From an uncultured Candidatus Nemicrothrix sp. (lineage in GTDB: Bacteria > Actinomycetota > Acidimicrobiia > Acidimicrobiales > UBA8592), in contig CAJWRY010000009.1 of assembly GCA_913046155.1 (NCBI GenBank), positions 1 to 23,349 of the forward strand: a stretch of DNA of 23,349 bases, given 5' to 3'. The notes below the pieces were generated by a model that saw only the letters and a program-made list of their open reading frames with translations, was not told the DNA's origin and made no database searches. This document shows, piece after piece, positions 1-8,643 of this stretch. Numbering within the stretch: position 1 is the stretch's first letter; every line of letters begins with the position of its first letter. Position numbers and translations under genes: made by a program.

Positions 1-700
1 GGAAAATTAGGTCAGCCCCTCCACCATGAATATCTATTGTTTCCGTTTGTAGCTCCCTCATTGCAAGCACTGAACATTCGACATGCCAACCAGGCCTACC
101 TGAGCCCCACATACTTTCCCAGGCAGGCTCATCAGGAAGAGAAGGCTGCCAAAGGACGAAATCTAATGGGTTGCGCTTCAGAGGATCTTGGGGATTCCCA
201 CCTCTTTCTGCTGCAAACTGCAACATAGTGGATTCATCGAGTCCGCACATGGCCCCGAAATCTTCTGATTTTGAGATATCAAAATAGACAAATCCTTGCA
301 CTTCGTAAGCATCCCCCTTTTCCAATAGTTTGGCGACAAACTTACGAATTTCAGCGATTGCGGAGGTAGCCCGTGGCTCACTCCAACATGGAATCATTTC
401 CAGCGCGCTCATGTCTTCGTTGAATCGATTAGTTTCTTTCGCTGCTAGATCGAGATAATGAACGCCGAGTTCACGAGCTTTTCGGAGGATATCGTCATCA
501 ACGTCAGTTACGTTTCTTACACACCGTGTTTCGTACCCAAGATCCCTTAGCCTTCTTTGCAATACATCATAAGTTACGTAAGTAGCTGCGTGCCCAATAT
601 GAGTAGCATCATAAGGCGTAATTCCACATGTATAAATATTCACTATCGGCCCCGGCCTGAACTCTTCAATATTGTTTGTTGCCGTGTTAAAAATTCGCAT
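1..700 (-). CDS. mshC: Mycothiol-type cysteine ligase (MshC), 3'-truncated by window edge
   Basis: An open frame runs from an ATG at 700 off the left edge, giving the first 233 residues; family members are about 410 residues, so roughly the last 40% is missing. It is a class I cysteinyl-tRNA-synthetase-like catalytic domain. The zinc-site cysteine lies in YTCGITPYDATHIGHA (C25, with the HIGH box at 34-37) and a second cysteine in RPGWHVEC (C209). The CGITPYDATH form is the one known for MshC, which joins cysteine to GlcN-inositol using ATP in mycothiol synthesis; ordinary CysS normally has CGPTVYDYAH. It lies 64 bases downstream of npdG on the same strand. A poor -10 match (CACAAT, 707-712) sits six bases before the start, so an own promoter is possible. 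A true CysS remains the alternative; the missing C-terminal part would help decide. Confidence 0.8.
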   Translation of the reverse strand, partial: MRIFNTATNNIEEFRPGPIVNIYTCGITPYDATHIGHAATYVTYDVLQRRLRDLGYETRCVRNVTDVDDDILRKARELGVHYLDLAAKETNRFNEDMSALEMIPCWSEPRATSAIAEIRKFVAKLLEKGDAYEVQGFVYFDISKSEDFGAMCGLDESTMLQFAAERGGNPQDPLKRNPLDFVLWQPSLPDEPAWESMWGSGRPGWHVECSVLAMRELQTETIDIHGGGADLIF

Positions 701-764
701 TACTTCATTGTGACCTAAGTTTTATCGCCATTGTAGGGTATATCTACTTTGGCTATGCACGAAG

Positions 765-1418
765 TTACTCTAGGCCTATGATGCTGACAGAAGAGCGCGT
801 TTTATATAGTTTGTTGAGTTGGAGTAGCACAGCTGTGAATGCTTCAACAGGAGCGGCGTTTGCTAAGCTACCACAATCAAGTCCTCGCAGATTGTCCATC
901 TTATTGACTATTTCTATAGTCTCATCTATTGCCGATTGTTCATCTGCACAAACTAGAACATCGCCTTCCATGGGGGTATCAATCTCCCCTAGTTCTTTTG
1001 CTGGCAGATGCTGAAAAGCCATTGAAACCCTAGACCCTGGTATGGCTGCCTGAACATCTGCAGCGATTGACCCTCTCGGTGGGTAGAGTGCGTGAAATTC
1101 ATTTCCTACTCTTGCGAGCGCATTTGCCATACAGATAACTAATTTCCCGCTTAATTGTTTTTTTAGCGCTTTGGCTGTTGGCGCACAGGAGTCCCATGGA
1201 GTTGCTAGTACAACCATTTCTGCAAGAGCAGCTTCTTCATTGCTTACTCCTGTTAGCTGATAACCTCTGTCACCCCAAACTTCAATCAGCTCATCAACTA
1301 TTTCCGCTGCTCTACCTGAGGACCTCGATCCTATTTCTATTTCATATCCGACTGAAGCCAACCGAAGGGCTAACCCTCGTCCAGCTGGTCCGGTTCCTCC
1401 AACAATGCCAATTTTCAT
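765..1418 (-). CDS. npdG: F420H2:NADP+ oxidoreductase (NADPH-dependent F420 reductase)
   Basis: A 217-residue cytosolic protein that matches the NpdG/Fno family, which exchanges hydride between NADP(H) and cofactor F420. It starts directly with a Rossmann loop, GGTGPAGRG at residues 7-15, followed by the NADP 2'-phosphate-binding segment GSRSSGRA at 31-38; the rest fits the length of the family. The presence of the gene implies that the cell makes or uses F420, as many actinobacteria do. The ATG at 1418 has no ribosome binding site but has TATGTT exactly six bases upstream, which points to a leaderless message. It is divergent from fabI across a 136-base region and leads towards mshC. The family assignment is firm; the direction of the reaction in this cell is not visible from sequence. 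Confidence 0.88.
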   Translation of the reverse strand: MKIGIVGGTGPAGRGLALRLASVGYEIEIGSRSSGRAAEIVDELIEVWGDRGYQLTGVSNEEAALAEMVVLATPWDSCAPTAKALKKQLSGKLVICMANALARVGNEFHALYPPRGSIAADVQAAIPGSRVSMAFQHLPAKELGEIDTPMEGDVLVCADEQSAIDETIEIVNKMDNLRGLDCGSLANAAPVEAFTAVLLQLNKLYKTRSSVSIIGLE

Positions 1419-1424
1419 GTCTAG

Positions 1425-1430
1425 AACATA
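1425..1430 (-). promoter_or_regulatory. -10 element for leaderless npdG
   Basis: TATGTT read on the minus strand, then six bases (CTAGAC), then the ATG at 1418. This spacing would put the transcription start on the A of the start codon. No clear -35 element is seen. Confidence 0.5.
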
Positions 1431-1519
1431 CCGGAGAAGTCATTCAATCCGACAGATTTCGTTGTATTTATTTTTGTAAGAATGAATTTGGGAATCCTCA
1501 AATGTTTGGCGTACTCATG

Positions 1520-1525
1520 TATTGT
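1520..1525 (+). promoter_or_regulatory. Possible -10 element for fabI
   Basis: TATTGT lies 29 bases before the chosen fabI ATG at 1555. Initiation from it would give a short leader of about 23 bases that contains the GGAG at 1546-1549. No convincing -35 element is visible. Confidence 0.3.
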
Positions 1526-1545
1526 CTAAAGTGAGCCTACGCATC

Positions 1546-1549
1546 GGAG
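1546..1549 (+). promoter_or_regulatory. Ribosome binding site deciding the fabI start
   Basis: GGAG with a five-base spacer before the ATG at 1555. It favours this ATG over the upstream in-frame TTG at 1522 and GTG at 1531, and the resulting N-terminus (MGILQDK) matches the family. Confidence 0.6.
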
Positions 1550-1554
1550 CAGTA

Positions 1555-2322
1555 ATGGGGATACTTCAGGATAAGAATATTTTAATTACAGGAGTGCTTA
1601 CCGACGCAAGTCTCGCTTTTGGGGTAGCCCAACTTGCAATTAATGAAGGCGCTAACATTGTTGTAACTGGCGCCGGACGTGGTTTAAGGCTCACTGAAAG
1701 GACAGTTCGAAAGCTTGAAGGAGACGTCGAAGTTTTAGAATTTGATGTCACGGACCCGACTCATGTCTCAGCAGTCCGCGATCGCCTAAAGGAAAAGTGG
1801 ACCCACGTAGATGGTGCCCTGCACGCAATCGGGTTTATGCCGGAGATAGGGCTAGGTGAAGACTTCTTTGCTGCGAGTTGGGATGATATCGCTCCTGGCT
1901 TTAATATTTCTGCCTACTCACTTAAGACTGTAGCTGAAGCTACCGCCCCCCTTATGAGGGATGGAGGGTCAATTGTAGGCTTGGATTTTGACGCCCGCTT
2001 CGCTTGGCCGGCATATAACTGGATGGGTGTAGCAAAAGCAGCTCTCGAGTCTGCATCCCGATACCTTGCTCGTTCTCTAGGACCCGAAAATATTCGAGTA
2101 AATTTAGTAACAGCTGGACCGATACGAACTATGGCTGCGAAATCAATCCCTGGATTTAAAGAATTTGAAGATGCTTGGGATAGCAAAGCCCCTCTAGGTT
2201 GGGATGTTAGAGACTCAGCTCCGGTAGCCCGTGCTTGTGTAGCACTTCTCTCCGAATGGTTTCCGATGACGACCGGAAGCATGATCCATGTTGATGGCGG
2301 GTACCACGCAATAGGCGCTTAG
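1555..2322 (+). CDS. fabI: Enoyl-[acyl-carrier-protein] reductase, InhA/FabI type
   Basis: A 255-residue NADH-dependent reductase of the divergent SDR type, catalysing the last step of each fatty-acid elongation cycle. The N-terminus GILQDKNILITGVLTDASLAFG matches the FabI nucleotide loop in two adjoining parts: the strand ending ITG and the TDASLAF segment. The active site is Y154 and K161 (YNWMGVAK), preceded by the DFD segment that carries the InhA Phe149 equivalent. The segment HAIGFMP (90-96) has alanine at 91, where both InhA (S94) and E. coli FabI (S91) have serine; see findings. The start at 1555 was chosen over upstream TTG 1522 because of the GGAG at 1546 and the family N-terminus. 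The gene is single, divergent from npdG, and its stop is five bases from that of the converging CBS gene. Confidence 0.93.
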   Translation: MGILQDKNILITGVLTDASLAFGVAQLAINEGANIVVTGAGRGLRLTERTVRKLEGDVEVLEFDVTDPTHVSAVRDRLKEKWTHVDGALHAIGFMPEIGLGEDFFAASWDDIAPGFNISAYSLKTVAEATAPLMRDGGSIVGLDFDARFAWPAYNWMGVAKAALESASRYLARSLGPENIRVNLVTAGPIRTMAAKSIPGFKEFEDAWDSKAPLGWDVRDSAPVARACVALLSEWFPMTTGSMIHVDGGYHAIGA

Positions 2323-2327
2323 GGACC

Positions 2328-3389
2328 CTACCCCCGCTCTTCCGTATAAACTTTGTCGGACTCATCAACAATTTCACCAACAATTGCCTCAAGAACATCC
2401 TCTAGTGTTATCACTCCGACGTATTGGCTATCTGATTCCCCAACTAACGCAAAGTGTATCTGTGTTTCCCGCATCTCTCTTAGTAAATCATCTAAAGTGC
2501 TATCAGGGGACACTATTAATATCTCTCGAGTGATCTCAGCGGTCAAACCAGGTTTTTTGATTTCCTTTTCCCTGTGAAGAAGGTCTTTTACATGAAGGAA
2601 TCCACGAACAGTTTCTCCGAAGCAAACAGGTAGGCGGCTGTGCCCGCTCTCGATTGCTATTAGCGTAATATTTTCAATGGTGTCATCCTCTTTGACACTA
2701 ATAACGCTATCCCAAGGAATCATTGCTGATTGGATGTGCTGATCTTGAAAAAGAAGTGCTCCCGCCAAAATATCATGCTCTCCCTGACCGAGATCACCTC
2801 CGGACCTCACCTCTCCGATTAATTTATGCAACTCTTTCGCCGTATACGCATTTCCAAGTTCGTCAACCTGATCGATGCCAAAAGGTTTAAGAAGCAAGCT
2901 GGAAACCTTATTAAGGAACCAAATCACAGGTCGGAAGATAATTACGAATGACCGATGAGGTCGTGCGACCTTACACAAAACACTTTCGGGATTGGTCAAA
3001 GCTAGATTTTTGGGAACCATCTCACCTATAACCATGTGCATAAAAACAACTATGAATAAGGCAAAACCAAAAGCGATTGCGTGCGAAAGTGTTTTAGGCA
3101 TCCCCAAAGGCTCCGTGATGAAATGCTCTATAACCTTGGCAAATGCGGGTTCTGCTACCAAACCTAAGCCTAGAGAAGTTACAGTGATGCCTAATTGGGC
3201 TCCTGAGATTGACAAGGGGAGATTCGTCATAAGGTCAAGGGCTAGTCGTGCAGGCCTATCACCCGCTTCTGCTAAAGCCTGCATCTTTGACCTTTTGGAT
3301 GTAACGACAGCAAACTCAACAGCAACGAAAATACCATTTAAGAGTATTAGCAATATCGTTATTAGAATCGCCGTGAGAGTGAAGATCAT
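2328..3389 (-). CDS. CNNM/CBS-domain membrane protein without CorC C-terminal domain
   Basis: A 353-residue integral membrane protein of the CNNM (DUF21) plus CBS-pair family, historically called haemolysin-like and now linked to magnesium or cobalt efflux and homeostasis. The first 140 residues or so hold the CNNM domain with several hydrophobic helices and the motifs VAVEFAVV, SGAQLGITVTSLGLG and GEMVPKNLAL. A CBS pair follows at about 210-340 (VIGEVRSG region to VGVITLEDVLEAIVGEIVDE). The protein ends a few residues after the CBS pair, so it lacks the CorC_HlyC domain present in its upstream paralogue. Its ATG overlaps the stop of that paralogue by four bases, indicating translational coupling. 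A tandem long-plus-short pair of this kind also occurs in mycobacteria (Rv1842c/Rv1841c). Transported ion is not deducible. Confidence 0.88.
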   Translation of the reverse strand: MIFTLTAILITILLILLNGIFVAVEFAVVTSKRSKMQALAEAGDRPARLALDLMTNLPLSISGAQLGITVTSLGLGLVAEPAFAKVIEHFITEPLGMPKTLSHAIAFGFALFIVVFMHMVIGEMVPKNLALTNPESVLCKVARPHRSFVIIFRPVIWFLNKVSSLLLKPFGIDQVDELGNAYTAKELHKLIGEVRSGGDLGQGEHDILAGALLFQDQHIQSAMIPWDSVISVKEDDTIENITLIAIESGHSRLPVCFGETVRGFLHVKDLLHREKEIKKPGLTAEITREILIVSPDSTLDDLLREMRETQIHFALVGESDSQYVGVITLEDVLEAIVGEIVDESDKVYTEERG

Positions 3390-4747
3390 AGCTGCTCCTC
3401 TTCGCTAATGTTTTCTTCAACCCTGATTGATCGAAATGGTGGACTCGTTAGCCGGACAGTCGCAATTCGCAGTTTATCCATTTCAAGAACTTCAATTTTC
3501 CAATACCGGTAGCGGAAAACTTCTCCAACACTTGGAACCCTTTGGAGTTGATCAAGAATGAAACCTGCTATCGTTTCGTATGGTTTTTCCTCAAAGGCTA
3601 AACCGCATATCTCTTCAACCTCATCTAGACGAAGATTTCCTGCCAGTGTGAAGATCCCCTCAGCTGCTGCTTGTTGTGGTTGCTCAATTGCGTCATATTC
3701 ATCTTCAATTTCACCTACTATTTCTTCGAGAATGTCCTCAACGGAAACTAGTCCTTCAGTCCCTCCATGTTCATCTACAACAATCGCTATTGGCTTACGC
3801 TGCTTTCTCATATCTGCCATAACAGAAATTAGATTTCGGGTTTCTGGAACAGCAATCACGTCACTCATTACCTCAGTGACTCGCATTTGCGAACGTTGCT
3901 CAGAATTAACAGAGAGTGCAGATTTCACATGCGCTACTCCGAGCACATTATCTAAATCACCTAATGTGACCGGAAACCTTGAGTGGCCTGTTTCAAGACT
4001 CAAAGCGATTAAGTCCTCAATACTTGATTCAGCTTGTAGTGAATGCAGAGAAACTCGTGGGGTCATCACGTCGTTTGCTTGTCTAGATGCAAATTTCATT
4101 GACTTCGAAAGCAAATCTACCTTTCGTTGGGCAAGAGTTCCTTCCTTTCCTGAAACTTTTATAGCTAAGTCAAGGTCCTCAATACTTGGCGTATGATCAA
4201 GCTCTTCTGTTGGCTCCACTCCAAGTAAACGCGTTAATTTATTTGCTGTCCCGTCGCTGATGTAGATGATTGGCTTTGCGAGAAAACTATAGATCCTGAA
4301 GGGTTTTGCAAGCATTCGCGCCATTTTGTTTGGCTTGGCAATAGCAATGTTCTTTGGTATCAACTCACCAACTACCATCGTCAAGAAAGTCACCAAACTT
4401 ATTGCGACCACCAAAGATAGAGGCTGAGCTAGCCCATTACCAAAAAGATCAATGAATGGCTGCTTAATGAGTTTGGCGATAGTTGGTTCGGCTATGAAGC
4501 CAAGTACTACGGCAGTGATAGTGATCCCAAGCTGAGCTCCTGTCAAATGATAAGAGAGGTTCTTTATTAGTCCCAAGACAACTTGAGATGATCGCACTCC
4601 GTTAGATGCTTCATCTTCAATTTTCTTTCGATTACTGGCAACCAGAGCAAACTCGGCTGCAACAAAGAATGCTGTTGCAATCACCATTACTGCAATTAAT
4701 GCCAGACCTGCTTCAGTACTTATAGAAACTCCTTCAGAGACACCCAT
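3386..4747 (-). CDS. CNNM/CBS/CorC_HlyC membrane protein
   Basis: A 453-residue paralogue of the following gene with the complete domain order: an N-terminal CNNM domain (about 10-200; VAAEFALV, TGAQLGITITAVVLG, GELIPKNIAIAKP), a CBS pair (about 215-345, closing with GTEGLVSVEDILEEIVGEIEDE) and a CorC_HlyC domain (about 360-440, containing FTLAGNLRLDEVEEICG and TIAGFILDQLQRVPSVGE). Members are associated with divalent-cation handling; the older name haemolysin is not a reliable function. It is first in a two-gene operon and overlaps the next start by four bases (ATGA). The ATG at 4747 follows a GGGG sequence about four bases upstream and starts before the first membrane helix, so it is accepted. 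A 135-base region separates it from the divergent ABC genes. Confidence 0.9.
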   Translation of the reverse strand: MGVSEGVSISTEAGLALIAVMVIATAFFVAAEFALVASNRKKIEDEASNGVRSSQVVLGLIKNLSYHLTGAQLGITITAVVLGFIAEPTIAKLIKQPFIDLFGNGLAQPLSLVVAISLVTFLTMVVGELIPKNIAIAKPNKMARMLAKPFRIYSFLAKPIIYISDGTANKLTRLLGVEPTEELDHTPSIEDLDLAIKVSGKEGTLAQRKVDLLSKSMKFASRQANDVMTPRVSLHSLQAESSIEDLIALSLETGHSRFPVTLGDLDNVLGVAHVKSALSVNSEQRSQMRVTEVMSDVIAVPETRNLISVMADMRKQRKPIAIVVDEHGGTEGLVSVEDILEEIVGEIEDEYDAIEQPQQAAAEGIFTLAGNLRLDEVEEICGLAFEEKPYETIAGFILDQLQRVPSVGEVFRYRYWKIEVLEMDKLRIATVRLTSPPFRSIRVEENISEEEQL

Positions 4748-4882
4748 ATTACCCCACTGGAAGTTTTTTACACAGAAATCAATCAGTCTTTAATCATTGC
4801 ATATGACACAATTACCCCTCCAACCATTTAGTGAATGAGCTTTTGGTCTACGGTGTAATAGCAGCGTAAAGGCATTGTAGAT

Positions 4883-6727
4883 ATGACTGAATCTCAAGGG
4901 CATCAAACTTCTGGGAATTACCCGCCCCCTAAAAACTCTATAAACCCAAATACCGACCTTGGCTGGATCAAACGGCTTATGCCCATAGCGCGGTCTCATA
5001 GAAGACCTCTAATCATTGGAGTCTGTGTTGGTTCGGTAGCTTTGATACTCAATGTTGCTGTCCCTGCAATAGCGAAAGAGGCAATTGACTCTACAATTGC
5101 CGGTAATAGAGAAAACCTTACAATATGGGCGCTGATACTGACTGTCGTTGGGTTAGGCCGATTTGCAACGGGCGCATTATATCGAATCTCATTATTCAGA
5201 GTCGCTTGGGGTGTCGAAACAGATTTGCGCGCATTACTTTATAGCCACCTGACGAAGTTGAGCTTCTCCTACTTTGATAGAACACAATCAGGCCAAGTCA
5301 TTTCAAGGGCGAATAGTGACATTAGGTCTATTCAGGTTCTTCTTGCATTTGGGCCTCTAATAGGCATGAGCATAATCTCGTTTATCCTTGCTTTCTGTTT
5401 CATGATGACCCTACACATACCTTTAACCTTGGTTGCTTTATGCACTCTTCCAGGTGTCTATTTTTTTGGCCAGAAGTTGAGGCACTCGGTCTTCCCCTTG
5501 ACCTGGGTTAGTCAAGCTCGTTTAGCTGAGCTAGCAACAATCGTTGACGAAAACATCAACGGTACAAGAGTTGTCAAATCATTCGCCGCAGAGAAACAAC
5601 AGGTCAGCCTCCTACAAAAGGCTGCTCGTCATATTGAGTGGGTTAATGTTCAAACGATCAAAGAGAGAGCCAAGTTCAATCCAATAATTGAGGCCCTTCC
5701 AAGAGTCGGCATGGCAATAGTTCTTCTCTATGGAGGACTTTTAGCAATAGATGGTCAAGTTTCAATCGGGACATTATTCGCTTTCAATGCTTATGTGATA
5801 ATGCTTCAGGCACCATTTAGGATGTTTGGATTTCTGCTGCTACAGACTCAAAGAGCATCTGCTTCTGCAACTAGAATCTTTGAAGTACTCGATGAAAAAC
5901 CCGAAATCACTGATTTACCATCAGCAGTTAAGTTAACTGGAGTTAGGGATTCCATCCGCTTTCAGGATGTAAATTTTTCCTATAGCGGACCCCAATCACA
6001 AGATGATATAGAAGAACATCATGTGAAATCCGAAATCATTACAAATCTGGACTTATCTATCAGAGCAGGAGAAACAGTAGCAATTGTTGGTATGACTGGA
6101 TCAGGAAAATCAACAATCGCCCGTCTCCTCACTCGCTTTTATGACGTCAATTCCGGATCAATTTTGATTGATAGTGTTGATATCAAAAAAATTCAGTTGC
6201 ACTCGTTACGGCAACAAATAGGCATTGTCTTTGATGAACCTTTTCTTTTCTCGACAAGCATCTCCGAAAATATCTCTTACGGAAAGCCTGATGCCTCTGA
6301 AGCAGAAATCCACGAAGCTGCAAGGAAAGCACAGGCTTTGGGCTTTATTACTGATCTAGAATCTGGGTTCTCTACTGTTGTGGGAGAGCGTGGCTACACA
6401 TTATCGGGAGGGCAAAGACAGCGAATAGCTTTAGCTAGGTGCTTATTGGAAAAGCCAAGTGTCTTGATATTGGATGACGCGACCAGCGCTATCGATGTTG
6501 GCGTGGAGTCCTTGATACATGAATCACTTAAGACGAGTTTAGAAGAAACCACTACCTTACTAATAGCCCAACGCGTATCGACAATTGCTTTAGCAGACAG
6601 GATTGTCTTTCTTGAAGGCGGCGCTATCTCGGACGAAGGATCTCACAGTTCTTTGTTAAGTCGAAATGCCGCTTATGCCTCAATCATCGCTGAAAGTAAT
6701 TCAGAGCCAATAACGGAGGTCAACTAA
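4883..6727 (+). CDS. ABC exporter half-transporter with degenerate ATP site (subunit 1)
   Basis: A 614-residue type IV ABC exporter half: a six-helix membrane domain (about 40-340) and an ATPase domain (about 355-600). The ATPase has Walker A GMTGSGKST (403-411), canonical signature LSGGQ (507-511) and Walker B VLILDD (527-532). The residue after Walker B, normally the catalytic glutamate, is aspartate D532, and the H-loop histidine is Q563 (IAQR). Both changes are typical of the non-hydrolysing partner in heterodimeric exporters such as TM287/288 and BmrCD. The next gene overlaps by one base and carries the opposite pattern, so the two should form one heterodimer in the cytoplasmic membrane. 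Substrate is unknown; lipid or drug export is usual. The ATG at 4883 has only a weak AAAGG ten bases upstream, so the start is moderately sure. Confidence 0.9.
   Translation: MTESQGHQTSGNYPPPKNSINPNTDLGWIKRLMPIARSHRRPLIIGVCVGSVALILNVAVPAIAKEAIDSTIAGNRENLTIWALILTVVGLGRFATGALYRISLFRVAWGVETDLRALLYSHLTKLSFSYFDRTQSGQVISRANSDIRSIQVLLAFGPLIGMSIISFILAFCFMMTLHIPLTLVALCTLPGVYFFGQKLRHSVFPLTWVSQARLAELATIVDENINGTRVVKSFAAEKQQVSLLQKAARHIEWVNVQTIKERAKFNPIIEALPRVGMAIVLLYGGLLAIDGQVSIGTLFAFNAYVIMLQAPFRMFGFLLLQTQRASASATRIFEVLDEKPEITDLPSAVKLTGVRDSIRFQDVNFSYSGPQSQDDIEEHHVKSEIITNLDLSIRAGETVAIVGMTGSGKSTIARLLTRFYDVNSGSILIDSVDIKKIQLHSLRQQIGIVFDEPFLFSTSISENISYGKPDASEAEIHEAARKAQALGFITDLESGFSTVVGERGYTLSGGQRQRIALARCLLEKPSVLILDDATSAIDVGVESLIHESLKTSLEETTTLLIAQRVSTIALADRIVFLEGGAISDEGSHSSLLSRNAAYASIIAESNSEPITEVN
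6715..6720 (+). promoter_or_regulatory. Strong ribosome binding site for second ABC subunit
   Basis: GGAGGT lies inside the end of the first ABC gene, six bases before the ATG at 6727. It fixes the start and suggests coupled translation of equal subunit amounts. Confidence 0.75.
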
Positions 6728-8643
6728 TGGGATTTGGGCCACCCATCGGTTTTGGAGGAGCTAATTCTGTTACCTCGTCGCGAGACGCAGGTCTTCCTCA
6801 TGCCGGAGTTCCCGGCCACTTACAAGATGAAGTAAAGCGAGTTCTGAAGCAGGAGCCGGTTCATGAATTACCACCAGTGGACTTTAACCATTTCATCAGT
6901 CCAGAGGTTCCTTTCACACTCCGGAGCTTTCTGGGAGACCACAAATGGAAATTACTCTTTGCGATGTTATTGGTCATTGGAGAAAGCATATTGCTTCAAG
7001 CAGGTCCTTTATTAACAAAATTTGGCATTGACGAAGGGGTTGTTGCAGGCAACAAGGGAGTGCTTGTCACAGTTTCTTTAACCTACCTTGGAAGTATTTT
7101 ACTCCATTCACTGAGTGCTTGGTACAGAATTCGCTATACGGGATCTCTGGGTGAACGGTTAATGAAAAATTTACGTATTAAAGTTTTCAGCCATCTTCAA
7201 AGACAGTCACTTGACTTTTACACAAATGAAAAGGCTGGCGTGCTGATGACTAGAATGACCAGTGATATTGAGGCTTTGTCCCAGCTGTTCCAAGAGGGTT
7301 TAGTGAATTTTGCTGTACAGGGTTTAACAGTCATTGTGATAACAATCGTCTTATTGTTCCTAAACTTCAAACTTGCTTTAATCACTTTGCTGGCAGTGGT
7401 TCCAATAACGATTATTCTTAGCGAATGGTTTCGAAGAAAATCATCAAAAGCGTATGAGGCTGTTCGCGACAAAATAAGCGAAGTCTTATCAGATCTACAA
7501 GAGAGTCTGGCTGGAATACGTATCATCACAGCACATAACCGTCGGAAGCATAACGTTACGAAACACACAAATATCGTTGGCGAACATAAAGATGCAAACT
7601 TAGAGGCAGTTCAAGCAGCATCTGTATACACACCTGGGACAGAAGCCATAGCAATCCTAGGGAGGGCATTAGTCCTTATTGTGGGTGGCCGCATGGTACT
7701 AAACGGGGAACTAGAGATAGGTGAGCTAACAGCTTTTTTACTATATTTGGGAGCTTTTTTCACTCCGATTCAGACATTGACTCAGCTATACAATGGTTAT
7801 CAGCAAGGTCAGGCAGCAGTTTCAAAACTGCGAGACTTATTAGGGACAACACCATCTGTTCCTGAGTACCGGTCTGCTCAACCTATTCCTGAGATCCAGG
7901 GTGAAATTGTCTTTGAGAATGTTAACTTTTCCTACAACGATCATACACCTGTTCTCAAAAATATAAATCTATCGATTATGGCAGGAGAAACAATCGCCAT
8001 CGTTGGACCAACAGGAGGCGGAAAATCTACTATCGCTAAACTAGCCACTCGATTCTACGACCCTTCTAGTGGGAGAATCTTAATTGATGGAATAGATATT
8101 AGGGAGGTTCAACTTAGTTCGCTTCGGAGTCAAATAGGCGTCGTTCCTCAAGAACCATTTCTATTTGCCGGTTCCATAAGAGATAACGTCGGCTTCTCAA
8201 AGCCGAAAGTTTCAGATAGTGAAGTCGTTGAAGCACTTGAAGCATCCGGACTTATGACAATGGTTAATTCTCTTCCTGGAGGAATCAATACTGTTATACA
8301 TGAGCGCGGTGCATCACTAAGCGCTGGAGAACGTCAATTAATTGCCATAGCTCGAGCTTTTTTATCTAAACCTAGAGTTTTAGTATTGGACGAGGCCACC
8401 TCTAATCTCGACTTACAGTCAGAGAGCCAAGTGGAGCAAGCATTAGATGCGATCCTTGATGGCAGGTCCGCGATTATTGTGGCACATCGATTAGCAACTG
8501 TCATGAGAGCTGACAGGATCCTAGTTGTTGATAACGGAACAATTATCGAGAGTGGGACCCACCAAGAACTCTTAGCTAGAGGTGGAGCATACTCTGCAAT
8601 GCATAACCAGTGGCAAGAAACGGTTCGATCCAATGGTTCCTGA
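6727..8643 (+). CDS. ABC exporter half-transporter with catalytic ATP site (subunit 2)
   Basis: A 638-residue exporter half. A cytosolic N-terminal extension of about 70 residues (glycine-rich MGFGPPIGFGG, then a charged stretch) precedes six membrane helices (about 75-370) and the ATPase domain (about 390-630). The ATPase has Walker A GPTGGGKST (427-435), Walker B VLVLDE with catalytic E556, and H-loop H587 (VAHR), so this is the intact site on the Walker side. Its signature is LSAGE (531-535) rather than LSGGQ. In a head-to-tail dimer its Walker motifs pair with the canonical LSGGQ of the upstream subunit, while its poor signature faces the upstream subunit's degenerate Walker B: one active site and one degenerate site. 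The genes overlap by one base and a strong ribosome binding site fixes the start. Substrate unknown. Confidence 0.92.
   Translation: MGFGPPIGFGGANSVTSSRDAGLPHAGVPGHLQDEVKRVLKQEPVHELPPVDFNHFISPEVPFTLRSFLGDHKWKLLFAMLLVIGESILLQAGPLLTKFGIDEGVVAGNKGVLVTVSLTYLGSILLHSLSAWYRIRYTGSLGERLMKNLRIKVFSHLQRQSLDFYTNEKAGVLMTRMTSDIEALSQLFQEGLVNFAVQGLTVIVITIVLLFLNFKLALITLLAVVPITIILSEWFRRKSSKAYEAVRDKISEVLSDLQESLAGIRIITAHNRRKHNVTKHTNIVGEHKDANLEAVQAASVYTPGTEAIAILGRALVLIVGGRMVLNGELEIGELTAFLLYLGAFFTPIQTLTQLYNGYQQGQAAVSKLRDLLGTTPSVPEYRSAQPIPEIQGEIVFENVNFSYNDHTPVLKNINLSIMAGETIAIVGPTGGGKSTIAKLATRFYDPSSGRILIDGIDIREVQLSSLRSQIGVVPQEPFLFAGSIRDNVGFSKPKVSDSEVVEALEASGLMTMVNSLPGGINTVIHERGASLSAGERQLIAIARAFLSKPRVLVLDEATSNLDLQSESQVEQALDAILDGRSAIIVAHRLATVMRADRILVVDNGTIIESGTHQELLARGGAYSAMHNQWQETVRSNGS

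Noticed and set aside
37..381. Short open frames on both strands within the first 400 bases
   Set aside because: They are out-of-frame reads of the mshC-type gene, whose minus-strand frame is open from 700 to the edge with strong motifs.
1522..1554. Longer fabI starting at TTG 1522
   Set aside because: The extra 11 residues do not match the FabI/InhA N-terminus and the GGAG ribosome binding site belongs to ATG 1555.
3558..4196. Plus-strand 212-codon open frame opposite the CNNM/CBS gene
   Set aside because: Serine/threonine-rich low-complexity translation with no motif, fully antisense to a gene with clear domains.
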